Below, piece by piece: positions 52,844 to 63,511 of a stretch of DNA of 64,000 bases (position 1 is its first letter; each line of letters begins with the position of its first letter). The translations under genes were made by a program, and so were the position numbers. The DNA is taken from positions 186,001 to 250,000 of the forward strand of contig JADNYJ010000019.1 in assembly GCA_015501075.1 (NCBI GenBank), in the 5' to 3' direction. Origin of the DNA: Gymnopilus junonius (Eukaryota > Basidiomycota > Agaricomycetes > Agaricales > Galerinaceae). The notes beneath the pieces were generated by a model. The model saw only the letters and a list, made by a program, of their open reading frames with translations. It did no database searches and was not told the origin of the DNA.

Positions 52844-55136
52844 ATGCCCAAATTCTCCTTTTCAAGTTCAAAGTCAAAGTCGAGCGTGCACGCGGATGAG
52901 GAATCGCATGTAAAGACCAGGTCGCCGATGAAGAAGGTGGTGAAGAAGGTGAAGCAGCAATTTATGCGCCTAGATGAGATGCTGCACCACGTGACGCACA
53001 CCAAACACCCAGAACGGCTAAGAACCGTTTCTTTTTCGTCTTCCGTCTCTTCCTCTTCTCCTCCTCCCATCGTTCACGCATTCGTCCCTCCTTCTTCTCC
53101 CTCTATCTTTCATTCAAAGTTCCACACAGAGCCCGATATACGCAGCATCGACAGGACCAGTGGCAGCTGCTCTGTGCACTCTGAACTTCAGCCAGCAGTT
53201 CCCCCCAGTTCCGCAGAGTTTGGCCTTCTTTCGCCGATAATGGATGAGGAACAGCTTTCTGAACCTTCGACAGTGGAGGAAGAGCCCTCGAACTCTGAGC
53301 CCATGTTCACTAGTCCCCCAACGGTCTACGTTGAACCGGAGGCTCCAGATCCCTTCTTGATTGACGAGGAAGGGGACGCTCTCTCTGACGACGAACAGGA
53401 TAAGCAAGGCTCATCGGCCCCCATATCTCAAGACGTCTCTCCCGCCCACAATGTTCCCCTCGATCTTCCGACGCCTTCTCCTCAGCCTGTCACTCAACTA
53501 CTTCCCCCAGTGTCGCCTGTTCCCAACCTCAATAAAGACGTCCCACCGCCTCCTTCGTCTGACAGCGATCTCGATGAAGAAGAAGTGCCTGATATTTATG
53601 TCCCACATCTTATTGTTCCCGCTATGTTCTTGCCAATTCCCAATGTACGCCGTTCCTTTTCATCAGATTATTTAACATGGTACCTGCGCAGAAATTTACT
53701 TAATGTACAACATATGTAACTATAGACGGATCCGTTGACTACGCTGCTCAACAAATATATTCATCCACCTGAAAGACGTCCTACTCGAGATTTAGCTGGA
53801 GAATGGCAAAGAAGCGATTTCCATACTTTAGTTGTGAGTTTTTTGAGCATCACTGAATTTGAGAGAATGAGTGATGAATTTTTTCTATTTCGTCGTGCTT
53901 TCTTAGATGGGGAATAGCTGGAGGGCCTTAGCGAGGATGGCCAGAGACAGACTTGTAACGTCAGACCCGTCTGATTTGAGCCTTATTCTCGGTGTAAGCA
54001 GTTGAGGTCTCTGAAGCGAGTGCCAGTGTTTGACTTTACATCCAGCTCTGGCACCTCCGTCTATCCTGCCTGGCCCGTCTCCGCTTATTCAATCAGACCT
54101 CAGCAGAATGCACAAACCTCTTCACCGTGCTGAACGCTATTGACCCACCGGAGGCGCGAGAGTACGTCTTTGAGCGTATCCTCCCGTTCGAGCTGGAGGT
54201 CATGCAAACGCGTCTGAAGTACTGGGCTGGGGATCATATGGGGTACCTCGATGCCTTAAGTGCTTTGCTGAAAAAATGCAGGACCAAGTGCAGGCAGTCA
54301 GGGAACGACCAGACGCTCGTTCCGATGTGGAAGGAACGAGGTGCCAGGGTCTGTCTGATTATTGCGTCGCAGATGGTGGAGATGAAGGTGTGCTATTACC
54401 TCGCTTCTTCAAAGAAATCTGAACGACCTTATTTTGGCGATTAGGAAATTTCAGCTGCAGTTAAGCTTCTCGAGCCTCTGTGCAAACAAGGTGATGTATC
54501 CAGCCCATCTCTACGCTCCGCCGTGGCGCGTATCTATCTCCAAGGCGGGTATCTGGACATGGCATCGAAGCATTTTGCCTTGGTAGAAGCCGACCCCGCA
54601 GCAGACGAGTTTCAAAAGATCATGAACGCTGCCGTCCTCGCTTCGGCGCAGGGCGAATGGTCCGAAGCGGCTGATAAGTTTAAGGAGATATCGGAGAAGG
54701 ACGCGAATAACTTTGTTGTGCGTATTGTATTTACGAATATTTCTTGGAGTTGTTTGTTCACAGAATTTTGTAGGCTGTGAACGACCTCTCAGTTGCCCTG
54801 CTGAGTCAAGGTAAAGTGAAGGAGGTAAGCTGTGCTATGCTTTCGCCAATTCTGAGAACAGTGTGCCCATTACTGTTTTGTAGGGAATTCAAGTTCTAGA
54901 AGTTGCCCTTCGTGCATCTCCTTCCAGTGTGGTGGTTGCAGAACCCTTCCTCTTCAACCTATGTAAGCATTCTGATGCCTTTTATTCCTCACGAGATCTT
55001 ATGAATCTGTCTAGCCACACTGTACGAACTCCAGTCCTCTAGAGGGTTCGAAAAGAAGAAAGAGTTATTAGTTGAAGTCGCTAAATGGAGCGGCGATGGG
55101 TTGAGGACAAACTGCTTGAAGATGCCATCCAACTAG
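52844..55136 (+). CDS. TRAPPC12-like trafficking protein (TPR-containing)
   Basis: Candidate subunit of the TRAPP tethering complex, or a related TPR protein in ER-Golgi traffic. Eight exons: 52844-53644, 53726-53833, 53907-53993, 54046-54387, 54445-54717, 54774-54824, 54884-54962, 55015-55136; 620 residues. The first ~265 residues are disordered and rich in Ser, Pro and Glu. The folded part starts TDPLTTLLNKYIHPPERRPTRDLAGEW, then NSWRALARMARDRL and LWHLRLSCLARLRLFNQTSAECTNLF. TPR-like helical repeats follow: ARIYLQGGYLDMASKHFALVE, AVLASAQGEWSEAADKFKEISEKD, AVNDLSVALLSQGKVKEGIQVLEVAL and FLFNLSTLYEL. This order matches TRAPPC12/TTC15. All junctions keep frame. Confidence 0.85.
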
Positions 55137-55963
55137 TCCCGTACTCCGATATCTTTTTCAGTGGCATTGATGCGACAACTTTAGCACATATACTTAAATT
55201 CTTTCTTCAGACGGCCCAGAAATGTTCTGAGCAATATCTAGAATGGTTGTCATTAGGTACTATGCAAATCCTTCCCCTCAATCCATATTAACACGCCGTG
55301 CTAGCTTATCTACGAAGACGTCTCTGGGCCCGCACATGCAAATAGCCAGTCATGAAAGAGCAAAGGAGACTTAAAGCAAACCATTTATAATACACGCCTT
55401 TTTTCTTTCTTGCTTGTGGTCTTCAATGAAGTGGGTTTTAATCAAGTGGGCAGGAATAGGAGGCAGACTTTTCGTCGATAAGGTTCGTGCCAATACTAGG
55501 TAGATTTGGAAACCTTTCCAGGCTCACTAGTCACTATGACAATGGTGCGCACAATTGCATGTAATGTCTGCCCTAAAGACGAACCAGAACTTGAGATGGA
55601 AAGAAAAATGAAGGGATCATAAAAGCATCTGTAAGGAAATGAGAATATGGAGATCTGCCACTTCAGTGAAAGAAACGCTCACTATAATCCACGGTAAAAT
55701 ATTTTGTGAGAGACTGCCAGAGCAAGGGATAACTAACAAAGGTCGCGCAAACTTTGAAGTTGAGGAAGTTGTAGAGAGAACTGATGCTGACAGACATGAG
55801 CAGGTAGGAGCAGATATCACCGGATCTGATCATCTAACCCAACTGCTAGATTCACCTCTTATAACATGTTCTTCCCTCTATCCAGGATACCACTGTTCAA
55901 TGGATCCAGGTCCCAATAATTATTTCATTATAGAAAACCAATTAGCAAATGCATTTCCTTGTA
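55137..55963. other. Intergenic, convergent 3' ends
   Basis: About 830 bp, AT-rich, between the TRAPPC12-like gene and ERG4. The 114-codon frame at 55639-55983 has no signature. No repeats recognised. Confidence 0.5.
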
Positions 55964-57947
55964 CTATGGGAATAAAGATATAACGAGCCTCTTAAGCAGG
56001 ACCCCTATTAATATATTCCAGGGATATATTGTATTTGACGATTTCGCAATAGCGTCCCAGTCCTTGCCATATTTTCTCGAGCAACTGTATTTCATAATTA
56101 GAATTAGACCACGACGAGAGCGAGAAAAGAAATTCTTTGATTGCGTACCGTTCAAAGTCGCGCGTGCATCGATGAAGAAGGACGGTGATAAAAAACATGG
56201 AATAAAAGTAGGGGATGATAGTGGCCGTGCCGATGATGGCACCCCATGTCAAGCTCATGGTCCAGTCGGCGACGTAGTTGGGCTTGCGTGAGTATGCCCA
56301 CCAGCCGCTGGTCAACAAACGGTTACTAGAAGGTAAGGTTGAATTTACTATCTAATATCTATTACTGGGAAAGGGGGGACTGACCCATGGGCAGTTTGGA
56401 TGAAAGTCGGGTTCTTGACAACATTCCAAGGTAGCTGAGGGAAAGTTTTGCGGAAAGTGGTGATGCCTTGGGTCTGCATCTTGAAGTGACTCTTTTGTGC
56501 CATCGCTGTGTCCCAACTGGTTAGGAATGGCGGTAGATATGTCAGCGGAAAAATATGCCTTTGCCAAGAGGTACTCACATGAAATAAGCAGTGCAAAGGA
56601 GGGTGTAAATGAAGACATAGCCTGCAGTAGAGAATTGATATTTCGAGGGATCGTGCGAGGCCATGTAAACAACGGAGTAAACATAGGACTGAAAACTGTG
56701 ATCAGTAAAGAGAATCGAGAGCAAGCTCGAGGCCTTACGAAGGGTACACCAGAGAAATTCCAAAAAATGACCATAAAACCCCACCTATTATCGCAATAAA
56801 TAATGAGAAGATTTTCAAATTATAATACTTACTTTTCATGGAACATGTCCCAAGTCTGAGGGATACATTCCTCTCCCTTAGCACTACGAATCATAGATAA
56901 GAAAGAGGTCAAAGAGGGCTTGGCTTGACTTACCATGCATTAAGGTATAAACCCGTAGCCAAAATCATAAATGCCATGTTCTGAGGGATCATTAATCGCA
57001 ATGGCTTTAGTCAGGAAATGGGGGGATTTACAGGGGTGACATATCCCAATGTTTCGTATTGCTTGCAAGCGCCAGACACGGAGAGAAAGAACACAATAAC
57101 CCAGGGGATGCGAACTTCAGCCCACATCTTCAAGTCAATCGTTCCAAGGCGTGGGTTCAGGCAAGCGCCCATGAAATAATCGTAGAAGAAATTTCCGGAC
57201 ATACGGATTGCGGTTCCAGTGAGGACGGCATACAGGTATGTAATAAGGGAGACACCAAAGCCGTAGATCATAGACACGGACATCAAATGGCCATAGTTGT
57301 CGATGATTTCAGTCAGGCGGAAGATGTTGTAGTAATGCAAGGTGGCGGCAGTGATGAGGGTGGTGTACAAGCAAACCAAGGCGTTGCAGTTGTACATTAA
57401 TGTTTTATAGTTGAGAGATGGCACTGGGAGACCTTCTTGCTGGTAGCCAGGTAAAACCCATGCAATGAAAAGCTGGAAGAAGAAATTGCCAGAGTAGACC
57501 TTCCATGCGTACCAGTTCGGGCTGGCATCCTGTAGAGCAAATTGTGAATATGGTCAATTCATTTTTTTTTCAAGAAATACCTTAGCGATATGACCCCACA
57601 TCCGCCACAAGAACGGTTTGATATCGTCGACAGAGTCGGGGTATACAAGTTTGCCGTCGTAAAACCAAAGGCATATCCAGAGATAGTACATCAATATGGG
57701 GAAGCCAGTCATAATGGCGAGGACCCCCAGTGGACCACCGAATTCAAAGCTAGGAAAGATATTGAGTTATGGTACTTGTGTGCTATGTGAAGAGCCGGAA
57801 ACAAACATACTCTTCGTGTCTGTCAAGACGCCTGTCTGCTTCTTTTCCCTCTTCAGAGACGACGAGCTTGGAAGTTCCATTGGCTGTATTTCTCTGTCGT
57901 AGATTAGTTGTGGGCAGAACCTCTGAAGCAGTCGAGGTTGCGGACAT
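55964..57947 (-). CDS. ERG4: Delta(24(28))-sterol reductase, ERG4
   Basis: Last step of ergosterol synthesis in the ER, NADPH-dependent. Ten exons (complement): 57811-57947, 57581-57749, 57032-57529, 56934-56980, 56833-56883, 56739-56784, 56579-56688, 56385-56516, 56149-56325, and a last exon from 56084. Family blocks: [108 protein letters not shown], and RKYGKDWD near the end. Several membrane helices. In the last exon the expected family ending is spread over all three frames: KDWD in one, YCEIVKY in the next, YIPGIY-stop (TAA at 56008-56010) in the third. As written the first frame runs on to 55964. Two one-base losses explain this. Confidence 0.92.
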
Positions 57948-58223
57948 TGTGGCCAAGAGCAAAACGCGTCTCTCCGTCGCGTAAAATACGTCGAACGACT
58001 TTTCGGGCTTTACCAGGAGGGAGTTTGGGCACGTGCTGTGACTGCAAAGTGTGGGAAAGTGACAAATTTCGATTGGACATTGATCATGCAGCGTTCGCCT
58101 CCTGACCTCCAGCAAGGTCTTCCGTTGACCACCATCCTTCTCATACTCTTCACATACTCTTTTCTTTCCTTCTCCCCCCCGAATTTCCTAGTATATAGCT
58201 TTCTTCCTTGTCATTCAATACAT
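57948..58223. promoter_or_regulatory. Shared divergent promoter, ERG4 / MPE1
   Basis: 276 bp between divergent starts with CACGTG at 58030-58035, 83 bp from the ERG4 start. bHLH sterol regulators use E-box-like sites, so sterol control is a guess worth testing. Confidence 0.5.
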
Positions 58224-60276
58224 ATGGCATCTTCTGTTTTCTACAAGTTCAGTTCTAGGAAGGACGAGTCTCGCGTGTCTTTCGATGGCACTGGTATATC
58301 TGTCTTCGATTTGAAGCGTGAAATCATTCTTGCCAACAACATGGGTAAGGCCAATGATTTTGACCTGTACATCTACGATACTGCGACCAAGCAAGGTGAG
58401 TAGCCTGTTTATCGAGGCTCTAGCTATCAGTGACGCAATGGCGCACAGAATTCAAGGATGACTCGACGATCATTCCGCGTTCTTCATCGGTAATCGTAAA
58501 ACGACTTCCTGCAGCTCGACCAGGCAGGGGGAAAGCTTCATTATATGTTAACGGTGTTGCTCCAGCGATGCCCACGTCAGAACCAGTATCTCGGAGTGGC
58601 TCTGCAGCAAATGCACCAACCTGGCATAAGGGTGCCATGTCGAAGAGGTTCGATGGAAAAGATGAGTCAACGCCAACGACAGTGTCGCCGTCGAAACAGT
58701 CAACCCCAGTACGTTGTAATGCTTTTGAGGGGTTGCTCCAACATTAACTGTGTCACATCTAGATTCCCGTAGGCTCAGCTGTTACACAAGAAGATGAAGC
58801 AGTTGCTATGGCTGCCATGTTCCAAGCTCAAACTCAGAACTGGGAAGAAACCCAGGAAAAGATGTCCCAGTTGGTGTCGCCCTTTCAGGGCTTTTATCTG
58901 TATAGTAGTTCATGTCTAATGGAATTATTCATTTTTTTTCTTCATTGCACCTGTAGCTCGCAACGTATATACAGCAATCCGCGAGGTACTGGATTCAGTC
59001 GTGGTGGAAAGCCATACCAGCCTCATCACGATAAGCCACTTCCTCCTAGTTATGTCTGTTACCGATGCGGACAGAAAGGTTAGCTATTCAAAAGACTTTT
59101 CCCCAGCTCATCATACTTACACGTTTCTAAGGACATTGGATACAAGATTGTCCCACAAACAGTGACCGTGAGTTTGACAATAGGCCACGTATCAAGCGAA
59201 CGACTGGTATACCCCGGAGTATGTTGAAGGCTGTAGAAACCCCCAGCGGTTCTGAGTTAACACAAGGAGTTATGGTAACTCCAGAGGGTGGTTATGTCGT
59301 GGCCCAACCCGATTTGTGTGTAATTTCATCTATCACCGATTGCTAACGCTGATGTTGATATTCAACAGGGCATCGTGGCAAAAGCAAGTTGCTCGCCCCA
59401 AAGGCCTCACGCCTGCAGAGATCCGCGAAAAGGTGCCCTCTGACGCATCACTAGCTTGTCCAATAGACAACAAGCTTTTCCGAGATGCAGTAAAAACACC
59501 ATGCTGTAGTAAGGCCTACTGCGAGGAATGTATTCAGACATATCTGCTTGAAAGAGATTTTATCTGTCCTAATTGCGGGAAAAAAATAGCTTCACTGGAT
59601 AAACTCACTGTGGATAAATTTACCAGGACGAGAGTAGCCGACTACATTGAGAAGGCCATCGAAGAGAGCAAGAAAGAAGGAAGTGGCGAGGAAGCCTCTA
59701 GCGGTGATCGACAGAAGGTGGGATTTCACTCCATTAGCCTTTATGACGGGCGTTAACATCGAATTCTCTCAGTCTAATTCTCCGGAGGAAGTTAATGGAG
59801 AGCAAGACATCTATTCTGACCAACAACCTGACCTCAACATGGACATGTCCCAGATGCTCGTCGATCAAATCCCCCAGCTTCAAGCCCAACTCACCCAAAT
59901 TTCGCAAGCACTTCAGAACCCCAATCTACCCAACCATGTCCGACAAACGACGGAAATGCAACGTCAGCAATTACACATACAACTTACACAGGCTCAAACC
60001 ATATCCGCTGCGCTGGCCGTCGCGGCGTCTTTCCAACAGCAACAAGTTGCAGCGGCCGCAGCAGCCGCGCAAAACGCTGTGAATGCAAACATGGGATTTG
60101 GATTCCAGGGCCAAGTTGGTGGGTGGAATCAGTATGTTACTCAACAACCGCCTGGACAGGACTCGGCGTATCAACGGTTACCCGTCAATCCTCGACGGAG
60201 GAACCTCAAGCGGGATCGCCCTGCAGAGTTTACGGAAGGGCCCGACGGGACTAAGGTCCCAAGGTACTGGGAGTAA
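58224..60276 (+). CDS. MPE1: MPE1/RBBP6-like polyadenylation factor (DWNN, zinc knuckle, RING/U-box)
   Basis: Subunit of the cleavage and polyadenylation factor. Seven exons: 58224-58395, 58449-58708, 58763-58869, 58957-59078, 59132-59315, 59369-59717, 59773-60276; 565 residues. The N-terminal DWNN ubiquitin-like domain reads VFYKFSSRKDESRVSFDGTGISVFDLKREII ... DLYIYD, then SSSVIVKRLPA. The CCHC zinc knuckle (YVCYRCGQKGHWIQDCP) crosses an intron. The RING/U-box follows: CPIDNKLFRDAVKTPCCSKAYCEECI and FICPNCGKKIASLD. A Gln/Ala-rich C-terminus ends with VPRYWE. Two acceptors for exon 4 (after 58956 and 58974) both keep frame, so an 18 nt alternative is possible. Domain order is the family standard. 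Confidence 0.94.
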
Positions 60277-60459
60277 GTTAAAGTTCGAACTGAGTTCGCA
60301 GGGACTGGCATCGTAGACACTATATAACGCATAGCACACAATTACTTTTCTGTATTTCATATTTCCATCGTACCACGAATAAATATCACTATTCATCGAC
60401 ATCAATAGCGTCTATCAAGTATTGTGCAGAAGGGTAAGAGAGGTATGTAGTACTAAGTA

Positions 60460-62941
60460 CTATAATACTGAACTACTGGAAGAGGCAACTGGTTGTACAG
60501 ATACTGGCGTGGGACCTCCACCTCCGACCTTCTTGAGAAGCATTTGTTGGTATTTCTCCCAAGCAGCAATTAGCTGAACAAACGATTAGCAAAGTGGAGT
60601 GCAGTCGGAAATATATTCATAGAACACACCTCTTTCTGTCGCGAAATCATGCCTTCGAGGAATGCATGCAGAGAGTCCTTGAAATCCTCGATTCTTTCTT
60701 GTTCGAATCTGGCGACTTCGGCTTTTACAAGCTTTGAGACTTGCTCATATTCTAGTTTTGCATCTGAAGCTCGACGTTCAGCCTTTTGAGCAAGTCAAAT
60801 CAGCACCATCTTAAAATTACTCGGGTTAAATTCTTTTTACCTCCGCAATTTGAGTCAGAGAATATCCTAGTCGATCAGTGGGGATTCGTCCCTGAGCCCT
60901 ACTCTTTTCATGGTTTTGTTTTGTCTTCAACAACTCGTTCTCTTGATGTTTCCAGGTATGGTAGACCCTGATGCGTGAGGCAAACGCAAGCTGTACAGCA
61001 ATTATTATCGCTGGATGGCAACAAGACAATCACGACTTACCCTCACTGAGTTGATCAGACGAGCATACTCATCCACTACACTTAGTAATGAGCACATGGA
61101 GAGAGCGTATCAGTGAAAGCATACCAGTGGCCATCAAGGTTGCCATATCCTGCTCTGATTGGACGTTTTGTAAATCTTGTGCAGTTTTCTCAACTTCTGC
61201 AAGACCTGCCAACGACTGCACCAATTGCTTGCCAACGTCAGACGACGATAGCTCGCTAACGTTTTGCGCAAACTCGCCCGTAGTTACTGCTAGTTCTGGG
61301 GATAAGACATTTATCAGCATGCAAAACGATCCAAGGAAAGCAGGAAAGCAAACCCGTTCGATGCTTTGCCACAAACTCAATGGCTTTGACAAGGCCACGC
61401 AGCTGAGATTCTAGGCTGTCAAGGTAGACCTTTTGTCTGTCGAACCACTGGAAAACAAGCTCGTTGAGGGGGTGTTTTCTTTGGGAAGTGCGAACTTGCC
61501 TCGTCAGTTTCGTAAAACCGGGGTCCGGTAATTGATTGTCCAATGCTGGCGATTAATCCCCCTCTCTCTTGGGCAATCTCAGCTTTCCGGTGCTTGATCT
61601 AAACCACAAATCAGAAACACGAACATGCAGGAAATGCGAATCACTGACATCTAGAGAGAAGGTATCACTTTCTAAAAACAACTTTAAATCGGGATCTTTT
61701 CCAAGGACAGGATGGTTTGCAGTCTTTTGTATACATTTCTCAAGAGCCAAACGGCGCTGTCGCACAAATTGGTCGTCGAACCGACCAAATGTGTTCTTTT
61801 CGGGAACTGGGGGGACGACAACACCAGGATTGTTGTTTGAAAGTGTTTCGTACAGCCACAGGAAATCTGAGTATCTCCTCAGCACGGAGAAGGCAGATTT
61901 TTGGTATAAGGGAGAGGTAGTCTGTTGGAAAGGTCAATGTCGGAGAATGTCATCGTCCGAAGGAAGACTATACCCTAGTGTGTACGGTATACATGGTGAA
62001 CGAACGAATAGGATCTCCGACCTTTTGTGGGTCGTCAACAGAAATAACGAACACGGGTTGAATGCCGTTGTCATTCCGTGGAATAGGTGGCTAGCATTCA
62101 ATACGGCGTGTTTAATGGGGTTCAGAGCTTACAGGAGAATAATGTCACTTACGGGACCTTCGCGATCAAGTTGTTTACTGTAAGCTTGGAGTATGGGCTT
62201 GTCGTCGTCGCTGTCATCATCGATTGGAGCCGCCTTTGGGGGTAAAGGTGTGTGTGTAAATTGCTCCGACTGCCAAGGTGTCTGCTCTTCACTCTGCCAA
62301 CCACCAAGGGACTCTCCTCCAAGAGAAAGGCCCCCGAGAGACCGTTCAATTCCTCCGAAAGGGGCTTCCAGAGGGGACCTGTATGTCGCTTCCATGGCAC
62401 TGGGCGGCACAGAGTTGAATCCGCTGCTCGGCCTGGAAGGTGTTTTCGTCGGTGTATGTGCCGTCGTTGGTGTTGAAACGGTGGTGTCGGGCTTCTCGAC
62501 TGCCGAACTCGAACTTGACGGTTCAGATGTTGCGGAGGATGAAGCTGAAATATGCGTGTCAAATTCTTCGATGTGGTCTGGTCGTATAGTCGCAGTTTCT
62601 GAGAATGTACTAGTCGCAACACTCTCGCGGAAACCTGGAGATCGTAGATTCCCTAACGGCTCATTATCGTCATCTTCTTCATTATGAGTATCAGAATAGA
62701 GAGGGTCGGGCTTTTTTGCTGTTCCTACTTCCGCAGAAAATGAACCGAAGTCCGTCGAACTTGATGCATAAGACGGGTCTGGTGAAATAAAGTGTTCAGA
62801 AGTACTTCCGAAAGCATTCTCGGCATCGTGAGTTGCGAACGGTGTCGCCCAAGGGTCTGGAGAGCCCGAGCGGTGGTCTGCGAACGGATTGTTCTCCAAT
62901 GCCTGGCGAGAAGGAGCCAGCAGGTCGTCAAAGTTGTCCAT
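60460..62941 (-). CDS. VPS5: VPS5/SNX1-like sorting nexin (PX-BAR, retromer)
   Basis: Retromer component that shapes endosomal tubules and returns cargo to the Golgi. Ten exons (complement): 62153-62941, 61974-62090, 61649-61921, 61500-61598, 61354-61447, 61125-61295, 61041-61075, 60841-60990, 60630-60782, 60460-60573; 664 residues. Residues 1-265 are disordered, starting MDNFDDLLAPSRQALENNPFAD. The PX domain follows: PVFVISVDDPQKVGD, FSVLRRYSDFLWLYETL with the RRYSDF lipid-binding arginine, GVVVPPVPEKN and RRLALEKCIQK. The BAR part is helical, with WFDRQKVYLDSLESQLRGLVKAIEF and FASRIRVYHTWKHQENELLKTK. The intron at 61448-61499 starts GCAAGT, a GC-AG intron with an otherwise ideal donor. Confidence 0.94.
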
Positions 62942-63041
62942 GATAAAACTTGGTCAAATAGTAAACTTGAGGTATAGCCGACTCGCTTCTGCGCAGTCTG
63001 GACGCAATAATTCTTACCAAAAATAGATGTTATGGCCCCTA

Positions 63042-63247
63042 TAAGGTAGGGCTCATGCACAGCTCCAATACATCACGTGAGTGGGTGGATTTTTGCAAAT
63101 CTAATAGCACTGGCATCGAGGTGGAAAATAAAAATCTGGCTGCACCAGCCAGATTTTTGAATCCTGACCTCTAGACGGTGCTATTACAGTTCGAAGTTGC
63201 GAGGTACAACACGTGACGTATAGAGGTCGTGCATGAGCCCTACCTTA
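63042..63247. mobile_element. 206 bp foldback MITE
   Basis: Perfect 19 bp terminal inverted repeats: taaggtagggctcatgcac at 63042-63060 and its reverse complement at 63229-63247. Inner pairs keep the same symmetry axis: TCACGTG (63073-63079) with CACGTGA (63210-63216), and TAATAGCAC (63102-63110) with GTGCTATTA (63178-63186). At the exact centre lies a perfect hairpin with 13 bp arms (63130-63142 and 63146-63158) and a 3 nt loop. The whole unit is thus one imperfect palindrome. No coding capacity. The TA at each tip could be a Tc1/mariner-type target duplication. It sits about 100 bp upstream of the VPS5 start. Confidence 0.85.
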
Positions 63248-63511
63248 ACAAACAAATCCAACTCAATTTTGAGCAATGATTCTACGAAAGCAATTGATAC
63301 AATGTAGACAAACGGCCTAAGAGTCCGCCAATATTCATGCAAATAAGAAGGGTATTTACGGCGATAATAATAGAAAACGCAGAGCAGCGAAGGGCAGCCC
63401 AAGTATGCGAGAGTAAAAACATTCCGACAAATACAAAGGAAAATATGAAAAGCACGCAGCGATATATCTTAGGATGGCTAAAAAAATACCGTACGCAAGC
63501 GTTGATACCCT

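Noticed and set aside
55964..57947. Reading the ERG4 gene as C-14 reductase or ceramide synthase
   Set aside because: FGGP start, EECIPQTWD block and RKYGKDWD end fit ERG4; there is no TLC/Lag1 motif.
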